Shown here one piece after another: positions 25,801 to 28,800 of a DNA stretch of 38,255 nucleotides (position 1 is its first letter; each line of letters begins with the position of its first letter). Origin of the DNA: Priapulus caudatus (Eukaryota > Priapulida > Priapulimorpha > Priapulimorphida > Priapulidae); the NCBI RefSeq assembly GCF_000485595.1, contig NW_014578710.1, positions 18,723-56,977 of the forward strand, written 5' to 3'. The position numbers and the translations under genes were made by a program. A model generated the notes under the pieces. The model saw nothing but the letters and a program-made list of their open reading frames with translations, was not told the DNA's origin and did not search any database.

Positions 25801-28800
25801 CTTACACATCTTGGTGAGAAGGTGTGTCGCGTACCAAAACCAGGTCACTGCGACTTTTATTTGACCTAGAGAATTTCCTCTCTGCTCTATAACTCGGCCC
25901 CTAATTGACCTAGCGCGGCCAAACTTGGTATACTTACACATCTTGGAGAGAAGGTGTGTCGCGTACCAAAACCAGGGGCCCGTTGTCAGAAACAAATTAG
26001 TCTTAACATTAACTTTTTCTCTTAGAGCGTTGACAGAAACTTCGTAAAGTTAAAAGAATTAAAAATTCTCGTAACTTTTCTCTTAACTTAAGAGATCCTA
26101 GACCCTCCCTTAACTTTAATATTAAGTTGAAAATAACACATTTACACTACGAATTACAATTATAGTGATATTATATTTTATAATAATGAATAAAATGTGT
26201 GTTTTTCTTGAAAAACACGTCAAAATCATTAATTATCTACCGCTAATAAAACAAAACAATACATTTACAAATGGCGTATGACATTTGTTCTCATGTTTTA
26301 AAGGTTTGCAACGCTTGCCACGATTCTCGCGTCTCACGTTACAGTGTGAGAATTTGTCTTGTTGTGCAGAATAAATTCATGACCACGTAATTTTTCATCA
26401 AATATTATTTATATGTGGTTAGCCATCATAATATGCATAAATTACTGTGATGTACAATAAATGTGTATGAATTTGAATTTTGTGATCGATTCTCATCCAA
26501 TCAGCAGCCTTGTGACATGAAATTATGAAGTTCCTGTTATCGTGAGTTTTCACTTAAGTAAGTTTAGTTACGATAGGTTTCTTTCAACGCTATTAACTTT
26601 TACGAAGTTTCTGACAACAGGCCCCAGGTCACTGCTACCTTTATTTGACCTTGACCTTGATCATATTTCTTTTCCGCTCTATAACTCGGCCCCTAATTTA
26701 CCTAGCGTGACCAAACTTGGTATACTTACACATCTTAGGGAGAAGGTGTGTCGCGTACCAAAACCAGGTCACTGCGACTTTTATTTGATCTTGACCTTGA
26801 TCATATTTTCCTTCCACTCTATAACTCGGCCCCTAATTGACCTAGGGCGGCCAAACTTGGTATACTTACACATCTTGGGGAGAAGGTGTGCCGCGTACCA
26901 AACCCAGGTCACTGCGACCTTTATTTGACTTTGACCTTGATCATATTTCCTTTCCGCTCTATAACTCGGCCCCTTATTGACCTCGCGTGAGCAAACTTGG
27001 TATACTTACACATCTTGGAGAGAAAGTGTGTCACGTACCAAAACCAGGAGATTTTTCATTCATACTAGATCGCGGGGGATACATGTGGTTGGCGACAACT
27101 GCCATTTCTAGTTATAATTATAATTTTCTCTCTGATTTGTGGAATATCGGTTGGTCGTTCACATCATTCTGGGAATAGGAGGCTAATGATATGTGCTACA
27201 ATGAACACATGCTAATCATTCATCTAGTGATCAGTCTTAGATGCCCACTGGCATTAATGGTTGCATGAAGTTTGGATGAATTTTCTAGATAATATTAATT
27301 GAATACCTAAGTGACCTACTAAAGTGAAGGTGAGACGTCTAAATACATACTGTCAAACTCGTGATAGTGGACACCCATGAAGTGGACACGCATCTATAAT
27401 GGATGCTTTTTGGATTTATCTAGAGTTATTCTCATATATACAGGTTTATCTGCTTATAGTATAGTAATACTAGTGGTTTTACATGAGATCATACTAAAGT
27501 TTATAGTAAGTGCTAAACGTATTTTATTGCTAGATACGTCTGTCTTAAGAACACAATTTGCATTTCTTTGTATCAAAGGAAGTTTCATAATAAAGACAAA
27601 TTTGGATTAATTTTCATTATTAGAGTAAAAAGGCATGGCATCACTGCCAGGTTGTGCCATGTTCTGCCAGGTTGTGCCAGTATAAACTATGCGGTCATAC
27701 GTTGTGGGTTCTAGAATTGGGTGGCAGTGTTTTGGTAAGAAGCAAGATATCCAAATTTCAATAATTTGACGAATATAAAGTTATTGCACGTTTTACATAC
27801 CGTTTAATATGGTAATTTTCATATATCCTTGGGCCATAATAAAAATATTGTTTGTTTGCCCTCACACGACCGACCCGCTAAAAAGGGGACGACTCGAACA
27901 TTTTTATTGATCTTTCCCATTTTTTTTTCAAAAATTGTATCACCGTACATTATTCATTCTTTTATTTTGCACTTTTCATTCATTTGTACAGATAATTTCA
28001 GATAGAAGTAAAAAAGGAGAGAAATAAATAATATTATAGAATCGATAGGTTCAAGGTGAATGTGCGTAGTGCTCAAAGTAGCAATAAGCTTTCGAGTTGA
28101 CCACTACTACTTATATAAATCTGTAGGCAATACATTATATGTACCAAGCAAAACAAACATTCAACATAAAAGGTATCTCCATACAAACACACACAAGCAT
28201 GTAGACACCATGCTGAATTTGTAAAAAGACCCCCCTCAAAAAAAAGCATACCTACCTACCCAAACTTTTCAGCCTGGGTCGGGTGAGGGCAAACCTTCTT
28301 CTTTTTTTAATTGTGGCCTCAGCTATATAAATATATATTCTGCATAGTTCATGATAAAAATTGCACAGTGGTGCTGCGAGGACAGATTCCAGCTCAACGT
28401 ATCAGATTAGGAAACCACATGAATTGAACCTTGTTTCTATTACCCAGTTGCAACTTTAGATCATTATTTATTAAGCAACCAAGCTATTACTGTAACTTAA
28501 ACGTTAAAGGAATGTGAACGTAGATAGGTTCGTATTGCTGGTGAGCACAATTGCACTGGCACGTATTTACTGTTATCATAATTCACAGATTAACATGAAA
28601 ATGAAATAGCGTAGATGGTGGGTATGATCAAATTGCTAGAAAATCACGTGGAAAATTTGGCTCGATTTGAATGAGTGTGCCTAATGTTGGTGATATAGGA
28701 TTACTACTATTGGTATTAATTATTACGTATTAGTACTGTCATTATTGGTGATTGTTGACAATGCTAGTGACTGTTTTGGTGGTGATATGTTTATTTTTGT

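Noticed and set aside
25508-27082. CRISPR-like regular array
   Set aside because: Units are long and diverged, without short uniform repeats and unique spacers, and the context is eukaryotic.
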